From Evtepia gabavorous (GTDB lineage: Bacteria; Bacillota; Clostridia; Oscillospirales; Oscillospiraceae): a stretch of DNA of 64,000 nt. Positions 1 through 8,403 of this stretch are shown piece by piece. Positions within the stretch are counted from its first letter, which is position 1. Each line of letters begins with the position of its first letter. The DNA lies in NCBI RefSeq assembly GCF_003425665.1, contig NZ_QQRQ01000001.1:186001-250000 (forward strand). Reading direction: 5' to 3'. The notes beneath the pieces are model-generated. The model did no database searches, was not told where the DNA came from, and saw nothing but the letters and a program-made list of their open reading frames with translations. A program made the position numbers and the translations under genes.

Positions 1-8
1 TAACAGGG

Positions 9-49
9 AACCGGCCCGGGACCTGTAAAATACAGGTCCCGGGCCGGTT
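9..49 (-). terminator. Hairpin downstream of purA
   Basis: A 19-base perfect inverted repeat (arms 9-27 and 31-49, AAA loop), very GC-rich, begins 13 bases after the purA stop. No clear T-run follows on either strand, so it may stabilise the 3' end as much as terminate. Confidence 0.6.
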
Positions 50-61
50 GGAGCGGTCAGG

Positions 62-1345
62 TCAGGGGTGCAGTGCGATTTCATGACGTTTGGGGCCGGT
101 GGAAACCATTTTAATAGGAGTCTGAATTTCCTGGGAGATAAAGTCTACATAGGCTTTGGCGTTGGCAGGCAGCGCCTGGTAATCTGTGATTCCGCGAATG
201 TCAGATTTCCATCCGGGCAATGTGGTGAAGATGGGTTTGGCACGGGATAACAGAGCGGGAACGGGAAACGATTTGGTAACTTGACCATCCACTTCATAGG
301 CGGTACAGACCGGGATTTCATCCAGATAGCTCAAAACATCCAGACAAGTCAAAGCCACTTCCGTAGCGCCCTGCACCATACAGCCGTACCTGGTGGCCAC
401 CGTGTCAAACCAACCCACCCGGCGGGGCCGTCCTGTGGTAGCGCCGAACTCCCCTTGGTCTCCTCCCCGGCGGCGAAGTTCTGCCCCGGCTTCTCCCAGA
501 AGCTCACTCACGAAAGGCTCTGTTTGCGCACCGACACAGGAGGAGTAGGCCTTGGTGACACAGATGACATCGTGAATCGCGGTGGGTGGAACCGGGGCGC
601 CCACACAGCCAAACCCGGCTAACGTATGGGAAGACGTGGTCATGGGAACCATGCCCAAGTCAGGGTCCTTCATTGCCCCTAATTGTCCTTCCAGGAGGAT
701 GGACTTGCCGTTCTGCAGGGCCTGATGCAGGTAGGTCACGGTATCTCCCACGTAGGGGGAAATGATCTCACGCAGCTCAAGCAGCTCACGGAATAGGGCT
801 TCCGCGTTGATGGGAGGTTTATGATACAGGGTTTGGAACAAGATATTTTTTACCTCAACAGCTCGCTCTACATGCTCCCGTAGACGAGGAGGATCAAACA
901 GGTCGCAGACCTGGATACCAATTTTGGCATATTTGTCTGAGTAGAAGGGGGCAATTCCGCTTTTGGTGGACCCGAAAGCGTGTCCTCCCAGACGCTCCTC
1001 CTCATAGGTGTCTTGAAGGATGTGATAGGGCAGCAGCAGTTGGGCCCGGTCAGAGATCATTAAATTGGGGGTGGGAACGCCTGCCTCAGCAAGATGACGG
1101 AGTTCACTTGTAATCTTTTGCATGTCTAAGGCCACGCCATTTCCAATGACATTGGTAATATGGGCGTAAAAAACGCCTGAGGGCAGGGTGTGCAGCGCAA
1201 AACGGCCGTAGTCGTTGATAATGGTGTGCCCCGCGTTGGCGCCCCCTTGAAAACGAACCACAATATCCGATGCTTCCGCCATTAAATCCGTAATTTTTCC
1301 TTTGCCTTCGTCACCCCAGTTGGCGCCGACAATCGCTTTTACCAC
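62..1345 (-). CDS. purA: Adenylosuccinate synthetase
   Basis: Cytoplasmic adenylosuccinate synthetase, which joins IMP and aspartate using GTP as the first committed step to AMP. The GTP-binding loop GDEGKGK (residues 11-17) and GGANAGHT (34-41) are present, and 427 residues is normal for the family. I chose the GTG start at 1345 because AAGGAGGG lies six bases upstream; the frame stays open 22 more codons, but those residues do not resemble the family. It stands alone, divergent from yerC, with a strong hairpin just after the stop. Identification is firm; the start is very likely. Confidence 0.97.
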   Translation of the reverse strand: MVKAIVGANWGDEGKGKITDLMAEASDIVVRFQGGANAGHTIINDYGRFALHTLPSGVFYAHITNVIGNGVALDMQKITSELRHLAEAGVPTPNLMISDRAQLLLPYHILQDTYEEERLGGHAFGSTKSGIAPFYSDKYAKIGIQVCDLFDPPRLREHVERAVEVKNILFQTLYHKPPINAEALFRELLELREIISPYVGDTVTYLHQALQNGKSILLEGQLGAMKDPDLGMVPMTTSSHTLAGFGCVGAPVPPTAIHDVICVTKAYSSCVGAQTEPFVSELLGEAGAELRRRGGDQGEFGATTGRPRRVGWFDTVATRYGCMVQGATEVALTCLDVLSYLDEIPVCTAYEVDGQVTKSFPVPALLSRAKPIFTTLPGWKSDIRGITDYQALPANAKAYVDFISQEIQTPIKMVSTGPKRHEIALHP

Positions 1346-1515
1346 AGAGATCCCTCCTTGCAATGATTCATACGATACACGTGCACCGCACGATGAGACT
1401 TGGTCCCGCATAAGAAATACAACTCATTATAATACTCGGTATTTCAAGATGCAAGAGTAGAGTCGAAAAATTTCATTTTTATTTTGGGGAATTCAAAATT
1501 CTGAAGAACTCCCTC

Positions 1516-1544
1516 TTTACATTCACGATTTACCTTGCTAAAAT
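1516..1544 (+). promoter_or_regulatory. Promoter of the yerC-hslO operon
   Basis: TTTACA (1516-1521) and TAAAAT (1539-1544) are separated by exactly 17 bases, 36 bases before the yerC start. This is a good sigma-A match. Confidence 0.6.
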
Positions 1545-1579
1545 AAAAAAGCAGTTGAGAATAAAAGGAGAAGAGTTTC

Positions 1580-1888
1580 ATGAAGCAAACGCCAAAAGAG
1601 GACCATGACTTGCTGTATGAGAGCCTTCTGCAACTGAACAATGTGGAGGAGTGCCGGCGGTTTATGGAGGACCTGTGCACGGTAACAGAGCTGAAAGCCA
1701 TGCGGCAGCGCATTGAGGTTGCGATGTACCTCCGGGAGGGAATGATTTATCAGGACATTCTCAAGCATACGGGAGCCAGCAGCGCCACCATCAGCCGGGT
1801 GAACCGCTGCCTGCAATATGGCGCGGATGGCTACCAGACGGTTTTGCCGCGGCTGGACCCCATTTGGGAGGAGAAGAAAAAGCCGTGA
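1580..1888 (+). CDS. yerC: YerC/YecD family TrpR-like regulator
   Basis: A 102-residue helical DNA-binding protein of the TrpR-related YerC/YecD family. The recognisable part runs from about residue 20 (NNVEECRRFMEDLCT) through the helix-turn-helix segment GASSATISRVNRCLQYG near 75-90. Family members are usually 95-105 residues and their ligand is not established. AAAGGAGAAGAG precedes the ATG. Its stop overlaps the start of the downstream methyltransferase (GTGA), so the two are translationally coupled. Family is confident; the target genes are unknown. Confidence 0.88.
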   Translation: MKQTPKEDHDLLYESLLQLNNVEECRRFMEDLCTVTELKAMRQRIEVAMYLREGMIYQDILKHTGASSATISRVNRCLQYGADGYQTVLPRLDPIWEEKKKP

Positions 1889-2655
1889 GCCATTGGAATG
1901 AGACCTATGACGCCTTAGCTGGCTGCTATGACGATATGACAGAGGATGTGAACTACCCAGGTTGGGCGGATTTTTTGGAAAAGCTCTTTTCCCGGGGAAA
2001 GCACCCAGTACATACGGTATTGGACCTGGCCTGTGGCACAGGAACCATGTCTTTTTTGCTGGCCGCCCGGGGATATGAACTGATCGGGGTGGACTTCTCT
2101 CCGGAGATGTTGGCGATTGCCGCAGAGAAAACATTGGAAGGGGAAGGCGAACCGCCTATTTTTCTCTGCCAACCAATGGAAAAGCTGGACCTCTATGGGA
2201 CGGTGGATGCCTGTGTTTGTCTGCTGGACAGTGTAAACCATATAACCCAGCCGGGAAAATTGCGCAGGGCATTTGAGCGGGTCCGGCTTTTTTTAGAGCC
2301 CGGTGGACTTTTCGTCTTTGACGTTCACACGCCTGAACACTTGGCGGGGTTGGACGGTGGTATTTTTTTGGATGAAACGGAAGACGCTTATTGTGTATGG
2401 CGCACGGATTACCACCCCCGGCGTCAGATTTGTACCTATGGCATGGACATCTTCCGCCGGGAAGGGGAGGCCTGGCATCGGGAGACGGAGATGCATGAAG
2501 AGCGGGCCTATTCCGTGGAGGAATTGACGAACTATTTGCAGCAGGCGGGCTTTGTGGAGATCCGCCAATATGGCAACTTAAAACTTCGGAGACCGGAGGC
2601 AGGGGAGGAACGGATCTTTTTCACGGCCCGAAAGCCGAAGGAAACAAAAAAGTAG
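1885..2655 (+). CDS. Class I SAM-dependent methyltransferase
   Basis: A 256-residue Rossmann-fold methyltransferase using S-adenosylmethionine. Motif I (VLDLACGTGTM, from residue 45) and the acidic end of strand 2 (LIGVDFSPEM) are clear, while the C-terminal half is the usual variable substrate lid. I placed the start at the GTG at 1885, which overlaps the yerC stop and follows GGAGGAGAAG; an upstream ATG at 1864 would extend it by seven residues without its own ribosome site. It sits between yerC and hslO in one operon. The substrate (small molecule, RNA or protein) cannot be told from sequence. Confidence 0.85.
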   Translation: MSHWNETYDALAGCYDDMTEDVNYPGWADFLEKLFSRGKHPVHTVLDLACGTGTMSFLLAARGYELIGVDFSPEMLAIAAEKTLEGEGEPPIFLCQPMEKLDLYGTVDACVCLLDSVNHITQPGKLRRAFERVRLFLEPGGLFVFDVHTPEHLAGLDGGIFLDETEDAYCVWRTDYHPRRQICTYGMDIFRREGEAWHRETEMHEERAYSVEELTNYLQQAGFVEIRQYGNLKLRRPEAGEERIFFTARKPKETKK

Positions 2656-2667
2656 GAGAGACATCGC

Positions 2668-3543
2668 ATGGATTATATTGTTAGAATGATTGCAAAGGAT
2701 GCGCCCATCAAGGCGATGGCGATTCAGGGGAGGGAAATGGTCCAGCGGGCCAGAGAGATCCACCATACATCTCCGGTTGCCACAGCGGCCCTGGGGCGCA
2801 CGCTGATGGCGGCCTCCATGATGGGACAGCAGATTAAAGAGAAGGACGGCTCTGTGACGATACGGATCAATGGCGGCGGTCCCTTGGGAAGCATTCTGGC
2901 CGTCTCGGACAGCGACGGAAATGTCAGAGGGTATGTGCAGAATGGGCAAATTGACGTTCCCCTCAAAGGACCGGCAAAATTGGACGTGGGATGGGCGGTT
3001 GGCACGGCGGGCTCCCTGACGGTCATTAAGGATCTGCGGATGAAAGAGCCCTATGTAGGAACCATTCCTCTGGTTTCTGGAGAGATTGCAGAGGACATCA
3101 CGGCATATTTTGCCGAAAGTGAGCAAATTCCCACGGCCTGCGCCTTGGGCGTCTTGGTAGAGAAGGACCTGTCTGTCGCTGCGGCGGGCGGTTACTTGAT
3201 TCAGTTGCTGCCTGGTGCCAGCGATGCCGACATTGATAAGATTGAGGCGGGTATTGCACAGGTGGGCCAGGTGACCCATCATCTGAGCCAAGGTGTCAGC
3301 CCGGAAGAGCTGCTTCGGATGGTACTTTGCTCGTTTGATTTGGAGACCTTAGAGAGCGTTCCGGTGTCGTATCGGTGCTACTGCAGCCGGGAACGGATGC
3401 GCAGCGCACTGGCAAGCATGGGCAAGGAAGAACTCCGGGCCTTGATTGCCGAACAGGGACGGGCGGAGATGACCTGCCAGTTTTGCGACGCAGTCCATGT
3501 CTTTGAAAAAGAGGAGTTGGAGGCATTGGCTGATTCCCTGTGA
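2668..3543 (+). CDS. hslO: Hsp33 redox-regulated chaperone
   Basis: Hsp33, a cytoplasmic holdase activated when its zinc is released by oxidation and unfolding. The 291-residue length is typical. The C-terminal redox switch CxC...CxxC is intact (about Cys237, Cys239, Cys270, Cys273, the last pair in TCQFC). The N-terminal domain has the family GGPLGSI segment near residue 71. TAGGAGAG lies just upstream of the ATG, and the gene is the last of the yerC operon. A redox chaperone fits the oxygen-defence genes elsewhere in the window. Confidence 0.95.
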   Translation: MDYIVRMIAKDAPIKAMAIQGREMVQRAREIHHTSPVATAALGRTLMAASMMGQQIKEKDGSVTIRINGGGPLGSILAVSDSDGNVRGYVQNGQIDVPLKGPAKLDVGWAVGTAGSLTVIKDLRMKEPYVGTIPLVSGEIAEDITAYFAESEQIPTACALGVLVEKDLSVAAAGGYLIQLLPGASDADIDKIEAGIAQVGQVTHHLSQGVSPEELLRMVLCSFDLETLESVPVSYRCYCSRERMRSALASMGKEELRALIAEQGRAEMTCQFCDAVHVFEKEELEALADSL

Positions 3544-3615
3544 GGGGCTCAGTGTCTGCCTTGTTTCCTGGGATTGCCTGCGTTGTAAAAAAATAAAAAG
3601 ATTTGAAAAAAGCTA

Positions 3616-3644
3616 TTGACAAATAGGGTGGTCTTCGATATAAT
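3616..3644 (+). promoter_or_regulatory. tRNA operon promoter
   Basis: Perfect consensus TTGACA (3616-3621), 17-base spacer and TATAAT (3639-3644), about 48 bases before the first tRNA. It is the strongest promoter in the window. Confidence 0.85.
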
Positions 3645-3692
3645 AAACTACGCTGCTTGAGGGTTGCGAGAGCAAACAAGGGTAGCTTCACC

Positions 3693-3768
3693 GGGAGCAT
3701 AGCTCAGCTGGGAGAGCACATGCCTTACAAGCATGGGGTCACAGGTTCGAGCCCTGTTGTTCCCACCA
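3693..3768 (+). tRNA. tRNA-Val (anticodon TAC)
   Basis: A full cloverleaf folds with the 7-bp acceptor GGGAGCA/TGTTCCC (one G-T pair), anticodon loop CTTACAA giving TAC, TTCGAGC T-loop and encoded CCA. First gene of a five-tRNA operon. Confidence 0.95.
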
Positions 3769-3775
3769 CCCACAT

Positions 3776-3852
<77 letters not shown>

Positions 3853-3881
3853 GAGGGGTACGAACTTGTACCCCCCTATAT

Positions 3882-3957
<76 letters not shown>

Positions 3958-3983
3958 CGTTGTGGCTGTGCCACAACGTATTT

Positions 3984-4059
3984 GCGAGTGTAGCTCATCT
4001 GGTAGAGCGCCACCTTGCCAAGGTGGAGGTAGCGAGTTCGAGCCTCGTCACTCGCTCCA
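3984..4059 (+). tRNA. tRNA-Gly (anticodon GCC)
   Basis: Cloverleaf with acceptor GCGAGTG/CACTCGC, anticodon loop TTGCCAA, T-loop TTCGAGC and encoded CCA. The spacer before it (3958-3983) forms a CGTTGTGGC/GCCACAACG hairpin. Confidence 0.97.
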
Positions 4060-4062
4060 GAT

Positions 4063-4136
<74 letters not shown>

Positions 4137-4140
4137 TGAG

Positions 4141-4169
4141 AAAGCCTTGTCGAAAGACAAGGCTTTTTT
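4141..4169 (+). terminator. tRNA operon terminator
   Basis: An 11-bp stem (4141-4151 and 4156-4166) with a GAAA tetraloop, followed directly by a T-run: a textbook intrinsic terminator. Confidence 0.93.
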
Positions 4170-4208
4170 CCGTATTGTCATGACCTGTCAGAAACAGAGG
4201 TACGGACG

Positions 4209-4892
4209 ATGATTTATTTTGTTGAAGACGATGCCAGCATTCGAGAGCTGGTTCTCTATACCTTAAACAATGCGGGCTTTCAGGCAGAGGGCTTTGAACG
4301 TCCTTCCGCCTTTTGGAAGGCAGTGGGGCAGATGCGCCCAACCCTCATTCTTCTGGACATCATGCTGCCGGAAGAAGATGGACTGTCCATTTTGCGAAAG
4401 CTACGGGCGGACCCGGACACCCGAGCCACGCCGGTGATGATGCTCACGGCAAAGGGGACAGAGTATGATACTGTATTGGCGTTGGATGCTGGCGCAGACG
4501 ACTATGTACAAAAGCCCTTTCGCATGATGGAGCTGCTCTCCAGGATTCGTGCATTGATTCGGCGGTCAGAGGGGTATGGTACACCGGCAGGAGCAGTGGA
4601 ATATCAGGCAGAGCATTTGGAAGTGTCGCCCGCCCGGCACCTGGTCCGCGTGGATGGAAAAGATGTGACACTGACGTTGAAGGAATTTGAACTGCTCTGC
4701 CTCCTGCTGGAAAATAAGGGGATTGTATTGTCCCGGGACCGGATTTTGGATAAAGTCTGGGGGGATGCCATGGGAAGAGAGAGCAGGACAGTGGATGTTC
4801 ATATCCGGACGCTCCGACAGAAATTGGGGCCTGCAGGCGGCTGTATTGAGACGGTCCGGGGAATTGGTTATAAGTTAAAGGGAGCGGATTGA
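4209..4892 (+). CDS. OmpR/PhoB-family response regulator (orphan)
   Basis: A 227-residue two-domain response regulator. The receiver domain (about 1-120) has the acidic pair in FVEDD, the phospho-acceptor in LILLDIMLP (about Asp51), the threonine of LTAKG and the lysine of VQKPF. A winged-helix DNA-binding domain follows (about 130-225, with TVDVHIRTLRQKLG). A weak AGAGG precedes the ATG by eight bases. It closely follows the tRNA terminator. Its sensor kinase should come next, but only the first 20 or so codons of one remain, so this regulator now lacks a cognate partner here. Target genes are unknown, though PhoB-like is the nearest resemblance. Confidence 0.92.
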   Translation: MIYFVEDDASIRELVLYTLNNAGFQAEGFERPSAFWKAVGQMRPTLILLDIMLPEEDGLSILRKLRADPDTRATPVMMLTAKGTEYDTVLALDAGADDYVQKPFRMMELLSRIRALIRRSEGYGTPAGAVEYQAEHLEVSPARHLVRVDGKDVTLTLKEFELLCLLLENKGIVLSRDRILDKVWGDAMGRESRTVDVHIRTLRQKLGPAGGCIETVRGIGYKLKGAD

Positions 4893-5017
4893 AAGGACGA
4901 CTTATATTGGTATGGTTGGTTTCAGTGATGCTGCTTGGTTTTTACACAACACGCCGTCGGAGAAATCCGACGGCGTGTTGTGTTTGGGGGAATTCAAGTG
5001 TGGCTGACCTGGTCTAA
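4889..5017 (+). pseudogene. Stump of a sensor histidine kinase
   Basis: A TTG overlapping the regulator's stop (TTGA) starts a frame reading LKGRLILVWLVSVMLLGFYT, a credible first membrane helix of a PhoR-type kinase. After about 20 codons the frame enters the 4944-4983 hairpin, turns arginine-rich and stops at 5015. No periplasmic, HAMP, His-box or ATPase part follows. I read it as a deletion scar of the cognate kinase; chance coding is possible, but position, overlap and hydrophobicity fit too well to ignore. Confidence 0.55.
4944..4983. terminator. Convergent-gene hairpin
   Basis: A 17-bp stem (4944-4960 and 4967-4983) lies between the plus-strand regulator/kinase stump and the end of hydF on the minus strand. 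Flanking T-runs are poor, but placement suggests a bidirectional terminator. Confidence 0.65.
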
Positions 5018-6187
5018 GATGCCGGTCAGGTAGGCCAAAACCACACCATAGTTGGAGATGGGAATCCCTTGGGCGTTGGCCTGGGCGATTCGATGGATGA
5101 CGTGGCGGCGGTTGAACATACAGGCGCCGCAGTGGATGATCAGATCATAGGGAGAGAGGTCTTGGGGAAAGTCGTTTCCCCGGAGGAAGGTGAAGGAGAG
5201 TCCTTGCCCCACCCGCTGCCGGAGCAGACGGGGAATTTTTTCGCGGCCAATGTCCTCGGTTGTAGGGGCATGGGCGCAGGCTTCCGCAATGAGGACCGTG
5301 GAGTTCTCAGTCAAAGATGCAATGGCTTTGGCCCCATGTAGGAAGGTCTGAATGTCTCCTTTGTAACCAGCAAAGAGAATGGAGAAGGAGGTCAGCAGGC
5401 TCTCCGCGGGTTTTGCCTTCCAGACGGAAGGGAAAACCTGGGAATCGGTTATAATCAACTTTGGGGGGATGCGCAGGGCCTCCAAGGTTGCTTCCAAGCA
5501 GTCTGCCGTGCAGCTCATAACGGAACATCGCTTGTCCAAAAGTTCCCGCATGGTTTGGACCTGCGGAAGGATCAAACGTCCTTTGGGGGCTTGAAGATCC
5601 TGAGGCATGACCAGCAGAACCAGATCACCGGGCTGCGCCAAAGAGCCGGTGATGGTAAGCTCCCAAAAATCATCTGGAAGGGCTTGCGCGATGGCCTGGC
5701 GAAGCTGCGGAATCTGTTCCCCTGTTTTTGCGCTGACCGGAAAAACGGGCAGGCCACCCAGCTGCTGCGACAGGTATGCTTGCACAGCAGGGACATTTTC
5801 CATTCTGTCGCATTGATTTAGGACCGGCAAGATGGGGACTTTTTTCTCCTGGAGCCATTGAAACCAGGAAAGCTCCTCTTTCATCGGGCCCGTCAGGACG
5901 AGGATTGCCAAGTCCATGGTATCCACAGCCTGCCTGGTCTTTTCCACCCGAAGGGTTCCCAGGGGACCCGTGTCGTCTAAACCGGCAGTATCAATAAACA
6001 CCACAGGACCCAGACGCTCTAACTCGAAAGTTTGATAAACCAAGTCGGTGGTTGTCCCCTCCACAGGAGAGACCAAGGACTTGGCCTGTCCTGTGATTGC
6101 ATTAAGAAGGGAAGATTTCCCGGCGTTTCGATTGCCGAACAAACCGATGTGCGGCCGGTTGGCCCGGGGTGTGTCCTGAAGTCCCAT
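4994..6187 (-). CDS. hydF: [FeFe]-hydrogenase H-cluster maturation GTPase HydF
   Basis: HydF is the cytoplasmic scaffold that assembles the 2Fe subcluster and passes it to HydA. The 397-residue protein has an N-terminal TrmE-like GTPase domain with P-loop GNRNAGKSS (about 18-26), and a C-terminal FeS-binding domain with the diagnostic CxH (in EACAHAP) and, about 45 residues later, HCGAC. GGAGGGG lies just before the ATG inside the end of hydE, and only one base separates the two genes, so they are coupled. HydG and the hydrogenase itself are not in this window. Strong call. Confidence 0.95.
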   Translation of the reverse strand: MGLQDTPRANRPHIGLFGNRNAGKSSLLNAITGQAKSLVSPVEGTTTDLVYQTFELERLGPVVFIDTAGLDDTGPLGTLRVEKTRQAVDTMDLAILVLTGPMKEELSWFQWLQEKKVPILPVLNQCDRMENVPAVQAYLSQQLGGLPVFPVSAKTGEQIPQLRQAIAQALPDDFWELTITGSLAQPGDLVLLVMPQDLQAPKGRLILPQVQTMRELLDKRCSVMSCTADCLEATLEALRIPPKLIITDSQVFPSVWKAKPAESLLTSFSILFAGYKGDIQTFLHGAKAIASLTENSTVLIAEACAHAPTTEDIGREKIPRLLRQRVGQGLSFTFLRGNDFPQDLSPYDLIIHCGACMFNRRHVIHRIAQANAQGIPISNYGVVLAYLTGILDQVSHT

Positions 6188-6188
6188 G

Positions 6189-7172
6189 TTAAACCCCTCC
6201 CAAATCCAAGGTAAGCCCTGTCAGCTGGGCGATTTCTTCACAGTGGGCCAGACCGGAGACATGACGCTGGTCAATGGGACGGAACGCTTTGGCCTGGGCA
6301 TCCGGCAAAAGGTCACAGAAGAGGAGATTGGCGCCACAGGCAATGGCGTTTTGGTTGCCTGTTTTGTCAGCCAGGCCTGCTTTGGGGTGAATTCCCGGCT
6401 GCTGTGCGGTGATTTTAATGTCTGGAAGCATCAGTCGAAGGATTGCCATTTCCTTGTTGTTCAGCAGGAAGTCACCCGGTCCGCCTTCCAAGGCCAGAGG
6501 CGTGTTGGCGGCGGGAAGATAGGGAATGTTGGGGGCCCAGCTGATCTCCAGTTCTTTCATCAGCAAGATATCGTCGGCCAGTTCATCTAAGGTCTGCCCG
6601 GGCCAGTCTACGATATTGCCGGAGGCCAGTTTCATGCCTGCTTCCTTGATCCAATGGGCACATCGCATCCGCTTTGCGTAGCTGGTAGAGGGGTTGAGGC
6701 GCTGGAAGCTGTCTGGGTGAGACATTTCAAACTTCAGGACATATTCCTCCACGCCCGCGTCGTGCAGTTCCTGATATTGGCTTGCCTCCAACTCTCCGGC
6801 CCCCAAGGCGATGGAGTAGCCCTGTTGCCTCAAGCCAGAGACCAACTGCAGCAGATGATCGAAACCGTAGTTGCGGTCTTCTCCCGCCAGGAGGAACATG
6901 CGTCCCAGCCCGTCTAACTTTGCCTGCTGGGAAAGAGAGAGAATTTCTGCAGGGGGAATGCGATAGCGGGGAATGGGGTTCCCCGCTCGCATCCCACAAT
7001 AAAGACATTGGTTTTTGCATATATTGGTATAGGCCAGCATGGCGGTTACCAAGAGGGTGTTGCCAAAGTGGTCTTGGCAAGTTTTCCGGGCAGCGGGGGC
7101 AACCTGTGCCCAAAATACCGCTTCGGGAAGAGACAAGATGTCCAAAACATCTTGTTTTGTTTGGATGTTCAT
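6189..7172 (-). CDS. hydE: [FeFe]-hydrogenase maturation radical SAM enzyme HydE
   Basis: HydE is a radical-SAM enzyme that helps build the dithiomethylamine-bridged di-iron unit of the H-cluster. The CxxxCxxC cluster motif is at Cys52, Cys56 and Cys59 (ICKNQCLYCG), preceded by YTNI as in the HydE/BioB group. At 327 residues it is slightly shorter than typical HydE (about 345). BioB is unlikely because hydF follows immediately. It lies 36 bases downstream of an ABC binding-protein gene on the same strand. Confidence 0.92.
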   Translation of the reverse strand: MNIQTKQDVLDILSLPEAVFWAQVAPAARKTCQDHFGNTLLVTAMLAYTNICKNQCLYCGMRAGNPIPRYRIPPAEILSLSQQAKLDGLGRMFLLAGEDRNYGFDHLLQLVSGLRQQGYSIALGAGELEASQYQELHDAGVEEYVLKFEMSHPDSFQRLNPSTSYAKRMRCAHWIKEAGMKLASGNIVDWPGQTLDELADDILLMKELEISWAPNIPYLPAANTPLALEGGPGDFLLNNKEMAILRLMLPDIKITAQQPGIHPKAGLADKTGNQNAIACGANLLFCDLLPDAQAKAFRPIDQRHVSGLAHCEEIAQLTGLTLDLGGV

Positions 7173-7208
7173 AATAAGCTTCCTTTTTGGAATTCCTGCG
7201 GAGGACCG

Positions 7209-8222
7209 TTACTGGCCCAAGTAATAGAAGTCGTCACCTGGCAGGGCACCGCCCACCGACTGGGGATTTTGATCGAAAAGAACCTGGAAATAGCCCTGCA
7301 CGGAGCTCTTCATCTCTTCTCCCGTAATGCAGACGATATTGCAGTAGGGAATGGCCTTCTCCGCCACAGCGGCCTCTACAATATCATACTGGGCCACCAG
7401 CTGGGCGGCCTCCGAGACATTTTCATTGACATATTGGGTGGAGGCGGCATATTCTTTCAAGAAAGCGGCCACAGCCTCCGGGTGCTCTTTGGCAAATTCG
7501 GTGCGGACCACCAGCCCGGCGGTGTTGAGCTGACTGCCGTTGTCCAAGGCATCCCATTCCTTAGTTAAATCCAGGCGGATTGTAAGATCGTCAAATTTAG
7601 ACTGTGCGACAGTGACAAAGGGCTGTGGCAGCATGGCGATGACGTGGTCTTCCGCAGCCATCTGCGCCACGATTTCAGAGGGCTCGCTCTTCCATTCAAT
7701 CGTCACATCCGCGGCGGGGTCCAGGCCGTTTTCCTCTAAAAGATAGTTCAGCGCATATTCCGGGGTGGAGCCCTTTCCGGTGGCGTAAATGGTCTGCCCC
7801 TTCAGGCTGTTCCAATCTGTGACGGTTTGGCCGCCTTTCTCCACCAGATAGATCACCCCCAGAGTATTTACGGCCAGCAGCTGCACGGCGCCATCGGAGT
7901 TGTTATAAAGGACGGAGCCCAAGTTGACAGGGACGGCCAGAATGTCCAGTTCCCCCTGGAGCATTTTGGGGGTGAGTTCATCTGCGGAACCAGCCATGGA
8001 AAATTCATAATGATTGGTGGTTTTCCCTGCATCGTTGTCTGACAGGAGCTTGACCATTCCCATGGAGGTGGGCCCTTTCAGACCGCCTAAGCGAACGGTA
8101 ACGGGTTCCTCTGGGGTGGTTGTGGTGCTGTCGTCTTCTGCGGGGGTGGGCGTGCTTCCGCATCCGGCACACAGTGCGGCAACCAAGCAGAGCGAAAGCA
8201 AAAGCGCAAGAAGTTTCTTCAT
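7209..8222 (-). CDS. ABC transporter substrate-binding lipoprotein, NitT/TauT-like
   Basis: A 337-residue exported binding protein. The ATG at 8222 begins a signal peptide (MKKLLALLLSLCLVAALCAGC) with the lipobox cysteine near residue 21, followed by a Thr/Pro/Glu-rich linker and an NMT1/SsuA-like fold (about 45-330) with the family-type GPTSMGM segment. The frame extends upstream, but those residues are not secretory. No permease or ATPase gene adjoins it; instead hydE-hydF follow. The ligand is unknown, and the family binds anything from taurine to thiamine precursors. Confidence 0.85.
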   Translation of the reverse strand: MKKLLALLLSLCLVAALCAGCGSTPTPAEDDSTTTTPEEPVTVRLGGLKGPTSMGMVKLLSDNDAGKTTNHYEFSMAGSADELTPKMLQGELDILAVPVNLGSVLYNNSDGAVQLLAVNTLGVIYLVEKGGQTVTDWNSLKGQTIYATGKGSTPEYALNYLLEENGLDPAADVTIEWKSEPSEIVAQMAAEDHVIAMLPQPFVTVAQSKFDDLTIRLDLTKEWDALDNGSQLNTAGLVVRTEFAKEHPEAVAAFLKEYAASTQYVNENVSEAAQLVAQYDIVEAAVAEKAIPYCNIVCITGEEMKSSVQGYFQVLFDQNPQSVGGALPGDDFYYLGQ

Positions 8223-8351
8223 AACAATACCTCGATTTCTCGCCGATGGCGTTAATGTTTTTATTGTAGCGCGCAGACAAAGAAAAACACGTTGCAGATG
8301 CAACCGGGAGAGGACATTTTTTGATAAAATCGGGTAAACAGGCAAAAGGAA

Positions 8352-8387
8352 ATCCCTCTCCCATCTTATAAAAGATAGGAGAGGGAT
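8352..8387 (-). terminator. Superoxide reductase gene terminator
   Basis: A 16-base stem with one mismatch (8352-8367 and 8372-8387, ATAA loop), followed on the minus strand by a T-rich stretch. It ends 17 bases after the superoxide reductase stop. Confidence 0.85.
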
Positions 8388-8403
8388 AAGACATCAAACT
8401 AAA

